The translations under genes were made by a program, and so were the position numbers. A stretch of DNA of 64,000 nucleotides from Micromonospora narathiwatensis (GTDB taxonomy: Bacteria > Actinomycetota > Actinomycetes > Mycobacteriales > Micromonosporaceae): the NCBI RefSeq assembly GCF_900089605.1, contig NZ_LT594324.1:5952001-6016000 (forward strand). Reading direction: 5' to 3'. This document shows positions 1 through 8,093 of this stretch, in pieces. The notes below the pieces were generated by a model. That model made no database searches and was not told the DNA's origin. It saw only the letters and a list, made by a program, of their open reading frames with translations. Each line of letters begins with the position of its first letter. Position 1 is the first letter of the stretch.

Positions 1-149
1 CCGTCGGCGGCCTGCGCTACCTCGCCGCCAACGGTGACCCCAGCGAGACCGAAAAGGGCAAGCTCGCGATGAAGTCCGCCGCGATCGGCTACGCCCTCGC
101 GCTGCTGGCGCCGCTGTTCGTCAGGATCGTCGGCGAGTGGGTGAAGTAG
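1..149 (+). CDS. VirB2/TrbC-like small membrane pilin of a conjugation system (3' end only)
   Basis: The reading frame is open from base 3 to the TAG at 147-149, so only the last 48 residues are visible. They begin VGGLRYLAANGDP, continue with a charged stretch (SETEKGKLAMKSA) and end in a hydrophobic helix (IGYALALLAPLFVRIVG). A glycine-containing first membrane segment, a charged loop and a second membrane segment is the layout of VirB2/TrbC-type pilins and of the small membrane proteins that precede TrbL in actinobacterial integrative elements. It lies 2 bases upstream of the TrbL-like gene and is clearly in the same operon. The N-terminus lies outside the window, so the assignment rests on shape and neighbours. 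Confidence 0.6.
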   Translation, partial: VGGLRYLAANGDPSETEKGKLAMKSAAIGYALALLAPLFVRIVGEWVK

Positions 150-151
150 CC

Positions 152-2296
152 ATGCTGCCGACTCGCGCCGCACAGCGCATCTCTCGCCCGGCACGGCTGG
201 CCCTGGCACTGCTGCTCGGCCTAGGCCTCGCCAGCGGCGCCGCCGTCACGGCCACGCCCGCGCAGGCCGAACCCGCTCCCGCCCCCGCGCCGGGTGTGCC
301 CACACCCGGTATCCCGCCGTCACCGAGCGGCCCGATCCCCATCCCCACGCCGACGCCGAGCCCCATCGGCCCGCCGCCGACGGGCACCCCGACGCCCGCT
401 CCCACCCCGACGCCAGACCCGTCACCCGGAACCAGTCCGACGCCACCGGCGGCCACCTCGACCGACGACGACCCGGCCTGGTACGACATCTCCGGCCAGA
501 TCCGGAAGGGCATCAACAACTTCTTCGCCTGGATGGTCGAGACCGGCCTGGCCCCGGTTATGGACACCCTCGGCAAGACGGTGCTGTCGACCCCGGACCT
601 GACGACCAATCCGCAGGTCAAGACGATCTGGACAACGAGTCTGGTCATCGCCAACGCCGTCTTCGTGTTGTTCGTGATCGTCGGCGGGTTCGTCGTGACC
701 TCGCGGGAGACCCTGCAGAGCCGACACGGGCTCAAGGAGATCCTGCCCCGCCTGGTGATCGGCGGGGTCGGCGCGAACCTGTCGCTGCTGCTCTGCGCGA
801 AGATTCTCACCGTCGCCAACGCGGTGACCGCCGCGATTGCCGGACAAGGAGTCGACGGTCCGGCCGCAGCGACCGCCCTCACCCAGGCGCTGAGCAACGC
901 CGGGCAGGGCAACAACTTCCTGCTGACCCTGATGATCCTCGCCGCGCTGGTGATGGCCATCGTGGTCGTGCTGACCTTCATCCTGCGCGTGGCGGCCACG
1001 ATCCTGCTGATCGGGGTGTCCCCGCTCGCGCTGATGTGCCACGCCACTCCGCAGACCGAGGGCCTGGCCTACACCTGGTGGAGGGCGTTCGGAGCGTGCC
1101 TGGGCATGCAACTCGCCCAAGCCTTCATCATGCTGGCCACCGTTCGGGTGTTCCTGACCCCGACCGGACCGGCGGTCCTCGGCCTGCCGATCACCGCTGA
1201 CGGGTTCCTCGGCATCGGGGTCTGCCTGACCATGCTGTGGGTCCAGATCAAACTGCCGGGCTGGATGAAGCAGTTCATCCTCGGCCCGCTCGGACAGTCC
1301 CGCGGCCGGGGTCTGCTCGGCCAGCTCGTCTCGACGTACCTGACGTTCAAGACCCTCGGCCTGGCGACCGGAGTGCTGGGTGGCTCGAAGGCAGCCGCCG
1401 GACGGACGGCGGGGACGGCCGCCCGGCGAGCCGGGACGATACCCCGCCCCGGCCGTCCCGGACCGGCTCGTGCGCCCCGGCCCGGCATGCCCCGTCCGTC
1501 CCGACCGGGACCGTCCCGTCCGTCCCCGCTGCCCGCCGGACCGGCCGCCTTCAGCCACGCCCCGTCCCCTCACACGCCCCTCGCGCAGCCCGCCGGGACG
1601 ACCACTGCGGCGTTCAGCCACGCCACGCCGCCCGCCACGACACGCCACGCCACGGGGGACGCACCGCCCGCTGTCTTCTCGGCCGCGCCGAGCCCACAAC
1701 TCGCACCGCCCGCCCCAGCACCGGCACCGAGTCCCATGCCGTTCAGCCATGACTCGACCCGTGTCGTACCGGCGGCGGAACGTCACACAGCGATCGGTTC
1801 CGCGCCCACCTCCACCAGGGCGCCAGCGGTGGTGTTCTCGGCGGCACCGCAGGCCCAGAGCGCACCGAAACGGCCTCCGGCTCCCGTCACGCCGACGTTC
1901 TCGGCCGCACCGGCGACACCGCCTCGGCCACGTCCGACGGCGGCGAGGCGAGCACCGGCAACGCCTACACGTCCGCTGTCAACAGCCAATGTCACTCCGG
2001 CCAATCTGCCCCGATCCGCCCAGCCCCACAACCCGGCGGTGTGGCCCACCCCGGCGGTGCCGACCCCGGCGGTGCGGTCGACCCGGGCGGTTCGCCCGTC
2101 CCCGTCCGTGCGTCCGGCGGTGCCGTCCCCGGTCCGCCGTCCCGCCCCCGCGCGGGCTCCGACTCCCACGCCCGTGCCGGCTCCCGAACCGCCTCCCGCC
2201 GCGCCGCCGCCCGCGCAGCCGCGTCCCCGTCTGCTACGTCCGGCCGCGCCGTCCCTGTCGCAGCGCCCCGTCCGTCGCCGCCCCGAGAAGGAGTGA
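152..2296 (+). CDS. TrbL/VirB6-like conjugal transfer membrane protein with long Pro-rich tail
   Basis: A 714-residue protein. I chose ATG 152 because it begins a good signal peptide (Arg-rich start, LALALLLGLGLASG core, AQA cleavage site near residue 40); a GTG five codons upstream would overlap the previous stop. Residues about 45-110 are Pro/Thr-rich. Residues about 155-405 hold five to seven membrane helices, as in TrbL/VirB6 inner-membrane channel subunits of type IV secretion. The last 290 residues are Pro/Ala/Arg-rich low complexity with six copies of a short Phe-Ser-(His/Ala) motif between residues about 467 and 590. Neighbours (pilin-like, PrgI-like, VirB4) support the role. The tail has no assigned function. 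Confidence 0.75.
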   Translation: MLPTRAAQRISRPARLALALLLGLGLASGAAVTATPAQAEPAPAPAPGVPTPGIPPSPSGPIPIPTPTPSPIGPPPTGTPTPAPTPTPDPSPGTSPTPPAATSTDDDPAWYDISGQIRKGINNFFAWMVETGLAPVMDTLGKTVLSTPDLTTNPQVKTIWTTSLVIANAVFVLFVIVGGFVVTSRETLQSRHGLKEILPRLVIGGVGANLSLLLCAKILTVANAVTAAIAGQGVDGPAAATALTQALSNAGQGNNFLLTLMILAALVMAIVVVLTFILRVAATILLIGVSPLALMCHATPQTEGLAYTWWRAFGACLGMQLAQAFIMLATVRVFLTPTGPAVLGLPITADGFLGIGVCLTMLWVQIKLPGWMKQFILGPLGQSRGRGLLGQLVSTYLTFKTLGLATGVLGGSKAAAGRTAGTAARRAGTIPRPGRPGPARAPRPGMPRPSRPGPSRPSPLPAGPAAFSHAPSPHTPLAQPAGTTTAAFSHATPPATTRHATGDAPPAVFSAAPSPQLAPPAPAPAPSPMPFSHDSTRVVPAAERHTAIGSAPTSTRAPAVVFSAAPQAQSAPKRPPAPVTPTFSAAPATPPRPRPTAARRAPATPTRPLSTANVTPANLPRSAQPHNPAVWPTPAVPTPAVRSTRAVRPSPSVRPAVPSPVRRPAPARAPTPTPVPAPEPPPAAPPPAQPRPRLLRPAAPSLSQRPVRRRPEKE

Positions 2297-2302
2297 TCAC
2301 TG

Positions 2303-3250
2303 ATGTCCCGCCGCACCCACGACGAGCCGTTGCGCGCCCGAGTAGCGGCCGACGTCGAACGGCCCGATCGGATCGTGTTCGGCTTGACCCTCCGCCAGGT
2401 GGTCATCCTGGCCGTCACCGCGCTGATCCTCTACGCGGTCTGGACCGCCCTGGCGACGGTGGTCAACCCGCTGTACTTCATCGCCGGGTCGATCCCGGTC
2501 GGCGGGGCGGCGTTCTTCCTCGCGGTCACCCGCCGCGACGGGATCAGCCTCGACAGCTGGCTCCTGGCCGCGATCCGCCACCGCCGCGCCCCGCATCACC
2601 TCGTGCCGACCGACACGCCCATCCAGCCGGCACCCGCCTGGGTGGCGACCACGAGTAAGCGGGGCACGGTGGCGATGCCCGCGCCGCTGCGGCTGCCGGC
2701 GAAGGGCATCACCGCCGACGGGCTGATCGACCTCGGCCCGGACGGCACCACCGCCCTGGTGTCGGCCTCGACCGTCGCGTTCGGCCTGCGCTCACCCGGC
2801 GAGCAGAACGGCTTGGTCGCCGGGTTCGCCCGCTGGCTGAACAGCCTCGACTCTCCGACGCAGATCCTCGTCCGCGCACGGCGCGTCAACCTGACGCACG
2901 TCGCCGACCGCATCGAGCACCACGCCCCCGCGTTGCCGCACCCGGCCCTGGAGGAGGCGGCCCGGTCGCACGTCGGGTTCCTCGACGACCTCGCCACCGG
3001 CCGCGAGCTACTGCACCGGCAGGTCACTGTCGCCGTGCGGGGGCGGCGCGGCCCCGGCAACACCGCTCACCAGGCCCACGAGGCGGTCCGCGCGCTGGCC
3101 GGATGCGAGGTGGCCGCCACGGTTCTGGATGGCTACGACACCCAGACAACTCTCGCCGCGTGCCTCGACCCGACCGCCCCCACCGTCGCGTGGGCCGCTG
3201 CCGGCGACCCGAGTTGGCGGCTCCACTCGGAAGGTGGTGAGCAGGCGTGA
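2303..3250 (+). CDS. PrgI-family type IV secretion membrane protein (SCO6880-like)
   Basis: A 315-residue protein starting at ATG 2303 behind an AAGGAG Shine-Dalgarno sequence. After a short basic N-terminus containing RVAADVERPDRIVFG come two adjacent membrane helices (VVILAVTALILYAVW and LYFIAGSIPVGGAAFFLAV). Then follows a segment that fits the PrgI family (ISLDSWLLAAIRHRR) and a soluble C-terminal half of about 200 residues. In actinobacterial integrative elements this protein sits between TrbL and VirB4 and is thought to anchor the ATPase to the membrane channel. Its stop overlaps the VirB4 start by 4 bases (GTGA), so the two are translationally coupled. Confidence 0.75.
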   Translation: MSRRTHDEPLRARVAADVERPDRIVFGLTLRQVVILAVTALILYAVWTALATVVNPLYFIAGSIPVGGAAFFLAVTRRDGISLDSWLLAAIRHRRAPHHLVPTDTPIQPAPAWVATTSKRGTVAMPAPLRLPAKGITADGLIDLGPDGTTALVSASTVAFGLRSPGEQNGLVAGFARWLNSLDSPTQILVRARRVNLTHVADRIEHHAPALPHPALEEAARSHVGFLDDLATGRELLHRQVTVAVRGRRGPGNTAHQAHEAVRALAGCEVAATVLDGYDTQTTLAACLDPTAPTVAWAAAGDPSWRLHSEGGEQA

Positions 3251-5004
3251 AGCTACCCAACGCACTTCGCAGGCGCCGCGCGGACGAGGCCGACGGCCTG
3301 CTGCCGGGCAGCCCCGACGCCGTGGACGTCGGCGGCCGGTCGGTGCGGGTAAGCGAGGACTACTGCGCGACCCTGGCGGTGACCGGCTACCCGGCCGAGG
3401 TCGGAGCGGGCTGGTTGGAGCCGATCCTGTCCTACCCGGGCCGCGTCGACGTCGCCCTGCACATCGAACCCATCGCCCCGATGATCGCCTCCGACCGGCT
3501 GCGCAAACAGCGCGGCCGGCTGGAGTCGTCGCGGCGCTCCGATGCCGGGAAGGGGCGCCTGGACGACCCGGAGTTGGACGCCGCCGCGGCGGACGCCGCC
3601 GAACTGGCCGCCCGGGTCGCCCGAGGCGAGGCCCGGTTGTTCCGCCTCGGCCTGTACCTAACGGTGCACGCGGACAGCGAGGCCGAACTGGCCGACCGGG
3701 TGGCCGAGGTACGCGCCCTGGCCTCCTCGCTGCTGCTCGACGTGGCTCCAGCGACGTGGCGGCAATTGCAGGGCTGGATCACCAGCCTGCCCTTGGCCGT
3801 CGACGCCCTCGGCATGCGCCGGGTCTTCGACACCGACGCCCTCGCCGCCGCGTTCCCGTTCACCAGCCCCGACCTACCGGTCACCGCCGGGGACACCGGC
3901 ATGGGCGTGCTGTACGGCCTGAACCTCGCCTCGGCCGGAGTGGTGGTGTGGGACCGGTGGGCGCAGTCGAACTTCAACGCCGTCATCCTCGCCCGCTCCG
4001 GCGAAGGCAAGTCCTACCTCGCCAAGCTGGACCTACTGCGCAACCTCTACCTCGGCGTGCAGGCATTCGTCATCGACCCCGAAGACGAGTACCTACGCCT
4101 GGCCGAAGCGGTCGGCGGAACGATCATCCGCCCCGGCGCGCCCGGCGTGCGGATCAACCCCCTCGATCTGTCCGCCGCCGACGGCGACGATGCCCTGTTC
4201 CGGCGGACCCTGTTCATGCAGACGTTCGTCGCGGTCCTCACCGCAGGCGACAACACCACCGCCGCCCTCGACCCACAGGACGTGCCGGTCCTCGACGCCG
4301 CTGTCCTGGCCGCCTACCGGGCGAAGGGGATCACCACCGACCCGCGCACCTGGCGGCGACCCGCCCCGCTCCTCGCCGACGTTGCGCGGGCGTTGACCGA
4401 GATCGGCGAGGCCGGGCGGACCCTCGCCGCCCGGCTGCACCCGTACGTGTCCGGGTCGTTCGCCGGACTGTTCGACGGCCCCACCACCACCGCCCCGCAG
4501 GGGCACCTGGTGGTGTACGCGATCAAGGATCTGCCCGACGAGCTGAAGCCGGTCGGCACGCTGCTGACCCTGGACGCGATCTGGCGCACGGTCGCCACCT
4601 CCTCGCCGGACGTGCGGCGCATGGTGCTGGTCGATGAGGCATGGCTGATGCTGCGCGCCGGGCTCGGCGCGAAGTTCCTGTTCCGCCTCGCCAAGTCCGC
4701 CCGCAAGTACGGGGCCGGGCTGACCGTGGTCACCCAGGACGCCGCCGACGTGCTTGCTACCGAAGTCGGCCGCGCCGTCGTCTCCAACGCGGCCACGCAG
4801 GTGCTCCTGCGCCAGGCACCGCAGGCGATCGACGCGGTGACCAAGGCGTTCGGGCTCACCGACGGAGAACGGGCCTTCCTGCTGTCCGCGGCGCGCGGAG
4901 ACGCCCTATTGGCCTGCGGCAACAGCCGGGTCGCGTTTCACAGCCTCGCCTCCGACGTCGAGCACCAGCTCGTCGTCACCGGTCCCACCCTCAGCCGCCG
5001 CTGA
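3247..5004 (+). CDS. virB4: VirB4/TraC-type conjugation ATPase
   Basis: A 585-residue protein that starts at GTG 3247 inside the previous stop codon. A Walker A loop (SGEGKS, Gly252-Ser256) follows the AQSNFNAVILARS strand, and a Walker B strand (MVLVDEAW, Asp463-Glu464) comes about 210 residues later. A VVTQDAADVL segment behind it fits the sensor region of VirB4. The first 240 residues form the VirB4 N-terminal domain, with ALHIEPI and a helical insertion rich in Ala and Glu. VirB4 powers pilus assembly and substrate transfer at the inner membrane. The length is normal and the gene looks intact. Confidence 0.88.
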   Translation: MKLPNALRRRRADEADGLLPGSPDAVDVGGRSVRVSEDYCATLAVTGYPAEVGAGWLEPILSYPGRVDVALHIEPIAPMIASDRLRKQRGRLESSRRSDAGKGRLDDPELDAAAADAAELAARVARGEARLFRLGLYLTVHADSEAELADRVAEVRALASSLLLDVAPATWRQLQGWITSLPLAVDALGMRRVFDTDALAAAFPFTSPDLPVTAGDTGMGVLYGLNLASAGVVVWDRWAQSNFNAVILARSGEGKSYLAKLDLLRNLYLGVQAFVIDPEDEYLRLAEAVGGTIIRPGAPGVRINPLDLSAADGDDALFRRTLFMQTFVAVLTAGDNTTAALDPQDVPVLDAAVLAAYRAKGITTDPRTWRRPAPLLADVARALTEIGEAGRTLAARLHPYVSGSFAGLFDGPTTTAPQGHLVVYAIKDLPDELKPVGTLLTLDAIWRTVATSSPDVRRMVLVDEAWLMLRAGLGAKFLFRLAKSARKYGAGLTVVTQDAADVLATEVGRAVVSNAATQVLLRQAPQAIDAVTKAFGLTDGERAFLLSAARGDALLACGNSRVAFHSLASDVEHQLVVTGPTLSRR

Positions 5005-5032
5005 CCTTCAACTGACCTGCCGGGAGTCTGCC

Positions 5033-6406
5033 ATGTCCACCCTAATGCCGACGCTCATCGCCACACCGCCCTCGCCGTCACCCCACCCGGCTCCGTCCGC
5101 CGCGACCTGCGTCCCCGGCCGCGACGGCATCCCGGACTCCATCATCGGGCATCTCATGTGCGGCTCCTGGGCCGACAACGCTCCCGCAACGATGGCGGTC
5201 TTCGTCCGCGCGCACTGGCCGCTGCTGCTTGCTGGCCTCGTCGCGCTCGCCGCCGTCCGCCTCGGGTGGGCGTGGTGGCGGCGGCGGGTGTGGCGGGCCC
5301 ACACCCGCCGCGCCCGCTGGCTGGAGATCGTCCCGCCGGTGTCGGCCACCCCCGCCGCCACGGTCGGGCTGTGGCGGCTACTCGCCACCGCGCTACCGCC
5401 GTCGAGCCGGTGGTCGTGGCGCCCGCACCGCCTCGTCTGGGAGGTCCAAGCCGACCCGCAGGGCATGCGGTGCGGGCTGTGGCTGCCCCCGGGCGTGAAC
5501 CCGACCGCCGTGCTGCGGCTGCTGCAACGCGCGTGGCCCGGTGCCCGCGCCGAACAGACTCGCCCACCGGTCGTCGCCCTGGGTTGCCCGGTCGCCGCCG
5601 TGGCGTTGCTGCCCACGCAGCCCGAGTGGCTGCCGGTGGTGGACGATGCCGCGCCGGTGCGGGGGCAGCGGTGGGAGGTCGGTGCGCCGCCGGAGGAGGA
5701 CCGGTTGCGGGCCGTCTACGACGGGCTCGCCGCCGCCGGCCGCACCGGCGGCGGGCTACTACAGGTCCACGTCACAAGAGCCCCCGCCCGCCGCGTCGCC
5801 GGGCTGCGCCGGGCCACCACCCACCCCGAGCGTGCCCACCGCCCCCGCTCCGGCGCGTCGCGCGCCATCGGCCTGCTCGCCGACGGCCTCCGCGCGCTGA
5901 TCATCGGCGTCCTCAACGTGGTCACCCCCGGCCCGAGAACCCGCAAGCACCAGGCCGGCAGGACGGATCCGTACCTGGCCGAGTTGGCGCGCCAAGCGCG
6001 CGCCAAGCTGACTGGCTCGGCCGGAGCCGACGTGGCCATCGAAGCATCTGGCTCCTACGCCGGATTGCATGAAGCCATCCGCTGCGTCCGCGTGGGCGCG
6101 ACGGTCGCGACCGTCGCCTCCTACCACGGCGACCAAGGCGGCCTGCGCCTCGGCGAGGAGTACCACCGCAACCGCGTCACGCTGGTCTCGTCCATGACGG
6201 TTAACGGCTGCCCCCAGCGCACCCACCCAGCCTGGGACCTGTCGCGGCTCAGCGCCACCGCCCGGCACCTCGTGACCGAAGGGCACGTCCGGGTCGACGG
6301 ACTCATCACCCACCGCATCCCGTTCACCGACGCGCAAGCCGCGTACGACCTCATCGGCCAGCGTCCCGAAGAGACGATCAAGGTGGTACTCACCTATGCC
6401 AACTGA
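5033..6406 (+). CDS. Chimeric ORF: truncated VirD4-like coupling protein fused to a zinc-type dehydrogenase C-terminus
   Basis: One open frame of 457 residues made of two unrelated parts. Residues 1 to about 325 (to about base 6010) match the N-terminal part of actinobacterial VirD4/TraG coupling proteins: a Pro-rich start, a membrane helix (HWPLLLAGLVALAAVRLG), basic residues, then a region ending in LNVVTPGPRTRKHQ. No Walker A or B motif follows. From about residue 326 (TGSAGADVAIEASGSY) to the end the sequence is the C-terminal half of a medium-chain zinc-dependent dehydrogenase: GATVATVASY, the IPFTDAQAAYDLI helix and the KVVLTY end. The coupling ATPase domain and the dehydrogenase catalytic domain are both missing, so neither half should work. 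The ORF overlaps the aminotransferase start by 11 bases, as an intact dehydrogenase gene would. Confidence 0.72.
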   Translation: MSTLMPTLIATPPSPSPHPAPSAATCVPGRDGIPDSIIGHLMCGSWADNAPATMAVFVRAHWPLLLAGLVALAAVRLGWAWWRRRVWRAHTRRARWLEIVPPVSATPAATVGLWRLLATALPPSSRWSWRPHRLVWEVQADPQGMRCGLWLPPGVNPTAVLRLLQRAWPGARAEQTRPPVVALGCPVAAVALLPTQPEWLPVVDDAAPVRGQRWEVGAPPEEDRLRAVYDGLAAAGRTGGGLLQVHVTRAPARRVAGLRRATTHPERAHRPRSGASRAIGLLADGLRALIIGVLNVVTPGPRTRKHQAGRTDPYLAELARQARAKLTGSAGADVAIEASGSYAGLHEAIRCVRVGATVATVASYHGDQGGLRLGEEYHRNRVTLVSSMTVNGCPQRTHPAWDLSRLSATARHLVTEGHVRVDGLITHRIPFTDAQAAYDLIGQRPEETIKVVLTYAN

Positions 6407-7517
6407 CATCGCCCACGACCTGGAAAACCCCGTCGATGACCGGTACTCGCCACCGCCTTGCGGCGAATTGGACGAGATCCGTGCGGTCCTGGACGACGGC
6501 CGGCTCTCTGGCGGTGCCCAAATCCTGCCCGTCTACGAGCGCACGCTCGCCCACCGCTTCGGTGCCGCACGGGCCATCGCCGTCAACTCCGGCACCTCCG
6601 TCCTCCACGCAGCGCTCATCGCCTTCGACGTCCGCCCCGGCACCGAAGTCCTCGTTCCCGCGACCGCGCCACTACCCACCGCTATGCCTATCCTCACCTG
6701 CGGCGCGACTCCCGTACCGGTGGACACCCTTCCGAACTCCCTCGCCCTGGACCCCACCGACGTCGACCGGAAACTCACCGCCCGCACCCGCGCCGCGATT
6801 ACCCTGCCCCTGTGGGGCTACCCCAACGACGAACGCGCCATCACCGGCCTGCTCGCCGACGCGGGTGTGCCCACCATCGAAGACGCCGCCCAAGCCCACG
6901 GCACCCGCATCGCCAACCAACACGCCGGCACCCTCGGCCGCGTCGGATGCTTCTCCACCCATGACCGGAAACTGCTGTCAACCGGCGAAGGCGGCTTCAT
7001 CCTCACCAACGACCAGGAACTCGCCGACCGCATCGACTACTACACCCACCTCGGCCACCTACGCGGCGGACACGGCGTCAACTACAAGCTCGCCGGACCC
7101 CTCGCCGCCATCGGCCTGCGCCGGCTCACCCACCTCGACGCGCAACTGACCCAGCGACGCCGCAACGCCGAACGCATCCTGGCCGCCCTCCCGCCGGGAG
7201 GGCCGCTGCGCGAACTGCCCTACGGCGTACAGGACAAGCCCAACTACTACAACCTCGTCCTCATCGCGACGGCCCGTCAGCCCGAGATCGCCGCCGCGTT
7301 CCACGCCGCGGGGCTCTCCCCGGACTCGATCCGGTGGCGCTATCAGCCCCTCTACCACCAGCCGCTGTTTCAGCCATACGCCACGGCCTGTCCCAACGCC
7401 GAGCACCTCGCCACGGCCACCATTCAACTGCCCGTTCACCCTCAACTCGCAGAGAAATCGGTAGCGTGGATCACCGACCAAACTGTCCGAATCGCCCAGG
7501 AAGAGACCGCCGCATGA
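6396..7517 (+). CDS. DegT/DnrJ/EryC1/StrS-family PLP aminotransferase
   Basis: A 373-residue protein of normal family length. It contains the AVNSGTSVLHAAL substrate/PLP segment, the EDAAQAHGT motif, and the PLP-lysine region CFSTHDRKLLSTGEGG with Lys192 as the likely Schiff-base residue. Such enzymes transfer an amino group, usually from glutamate or glutamine, to a keto-sugar or keto-cyclitol, in nucleotide-sugar or aminocyclitol pathways. The start overlaps the dehydrogenase remnant by 11 bases and the stop overlaps the NUDIX start by 4. The dehydrogenase-aminotransferase pair suggests oxidation followed by transamination of one hydroxyl. The substrate cannot be told from the sequence. Confidence 0.85.
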   Translation: MPTDIAHDLENPVDDRYSPPPCGELDEIRAVLDDGRLSGGAQILPVYERTLAHRFGAARAIAVNSGTSVLHAALIAFDVRPGTEVLVPATAPLPTAMPILTCGATPVPVDTLPNSLALDPTDVDRKLTARTRAAITLPLWGYPNDERAITGLLADAGVPTIEDAAQAHGTRIANQHAGTLGRVGCFSTHDRKLLSTGEGGFILTNDQELADRIDYYTHLGHLRGGHGVNYKLAGPLAAIGLRRLTHLDAQLTQRRRNAERILAALPPGGPLRELPYGVQDKPNYYNLVLIATARQPEIAAAFHAAGLSPDSIRWRYQPLYHQPLFQPYATACPNAEHLATATIQLPVHPQLAEKSVAWITDQTVRIAQEETAA

Positions 7518-7969
7518 TCCGGCACTTCACCAGCTCAGCGATCGTCTTCAACACCTCCGGACAGGTCCTCCTCGTACACCACAACAAGATCGGACTGTGG
7601 CTCTACCCGGGCGGACACGTCGACCCGAACGAGGACCCCGCCGAAGCCGCCCTGCGCGAGGTCGTGGAAGAGACCGGTGTCGAGGCGGAGATTTTGGCAC
7701 CCGAGCCTTTCCGCCACCCGTCCGTGCGCAGCATCCCCCCGCCCTTCGCGATCATCGAGATGGACATCGAGGACCGCAAGATTGGACCCCACCGCCATAT
7801 CGACTTCGTCTACATCTGCCGCACCCACAACGACACCCTCAACGCCCAACTTGAGGAGGTCCGGAACGCGGCCTGGTTCGTTGCAGCAGAAGTCGCCAAG
7901 CTCGCCGTCCCAAAGGAACTGCCGTCCCTCATCGCGGAGGCCGCCCGGCGGATGCCGCAACCCGTGTGA
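7514..7969 (+). CDS. NUDIX hydrolase
   Basis: A 151-residue protein starting at ATG 7514 with a 4-base overlap (ATGA) with the aminotransferase. It carries a complete NUDIX box: Gly, five residues, Glu, seven residues, then REVVEETGV. NUDIX enzymes cleave nucleoside diphosphates linked to another group. In this cluster it may act on a nucleotide-activated sugar or clean up a by-product, but that is inference. A hairpin 4 bases after the stop probably ends the operon. Confidence 0.88.
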   Translation: MIRHFTSSAIVFNTSGQVLLVHHNKIGLWLYPGGHVDPNEDPAEAALREVVEETGVEAEILAPEPFRHPSVRSIPPPFAIIEMDIEDRKIGPHRHIDFVYICRTHNDTLNAQLEEVRNAAWFVAAEVAKLAVPKELPSLIAEAARRMPQPV

Positions 7970-7972
7970 ACA

Positions 7973-7998
7973 CAGGGCGTAAACGTGGGGACGCCCTG
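7973..7998. terminator. Hairpin between convergent NUDIX and unknown gene
   Basis: Perfect 8-bp inverted repeat (cagggcgt / acgccctg) with a 10-base loop, directly after the NUDIX stop and before the end of the convergent minus-strand gene. There is no T-run, so termination is likely but not certain. Confidence 0.5.
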
Positions 7999-8093
7999 GA
8001 TGCTCAACCGGGGCGTCTTCCCGTTGCCTAGCTGAGCGCCAGAGCGGTCCGCGGAATTACACAGCCACGATGGGCCACTTGACAAGCGCGCGT

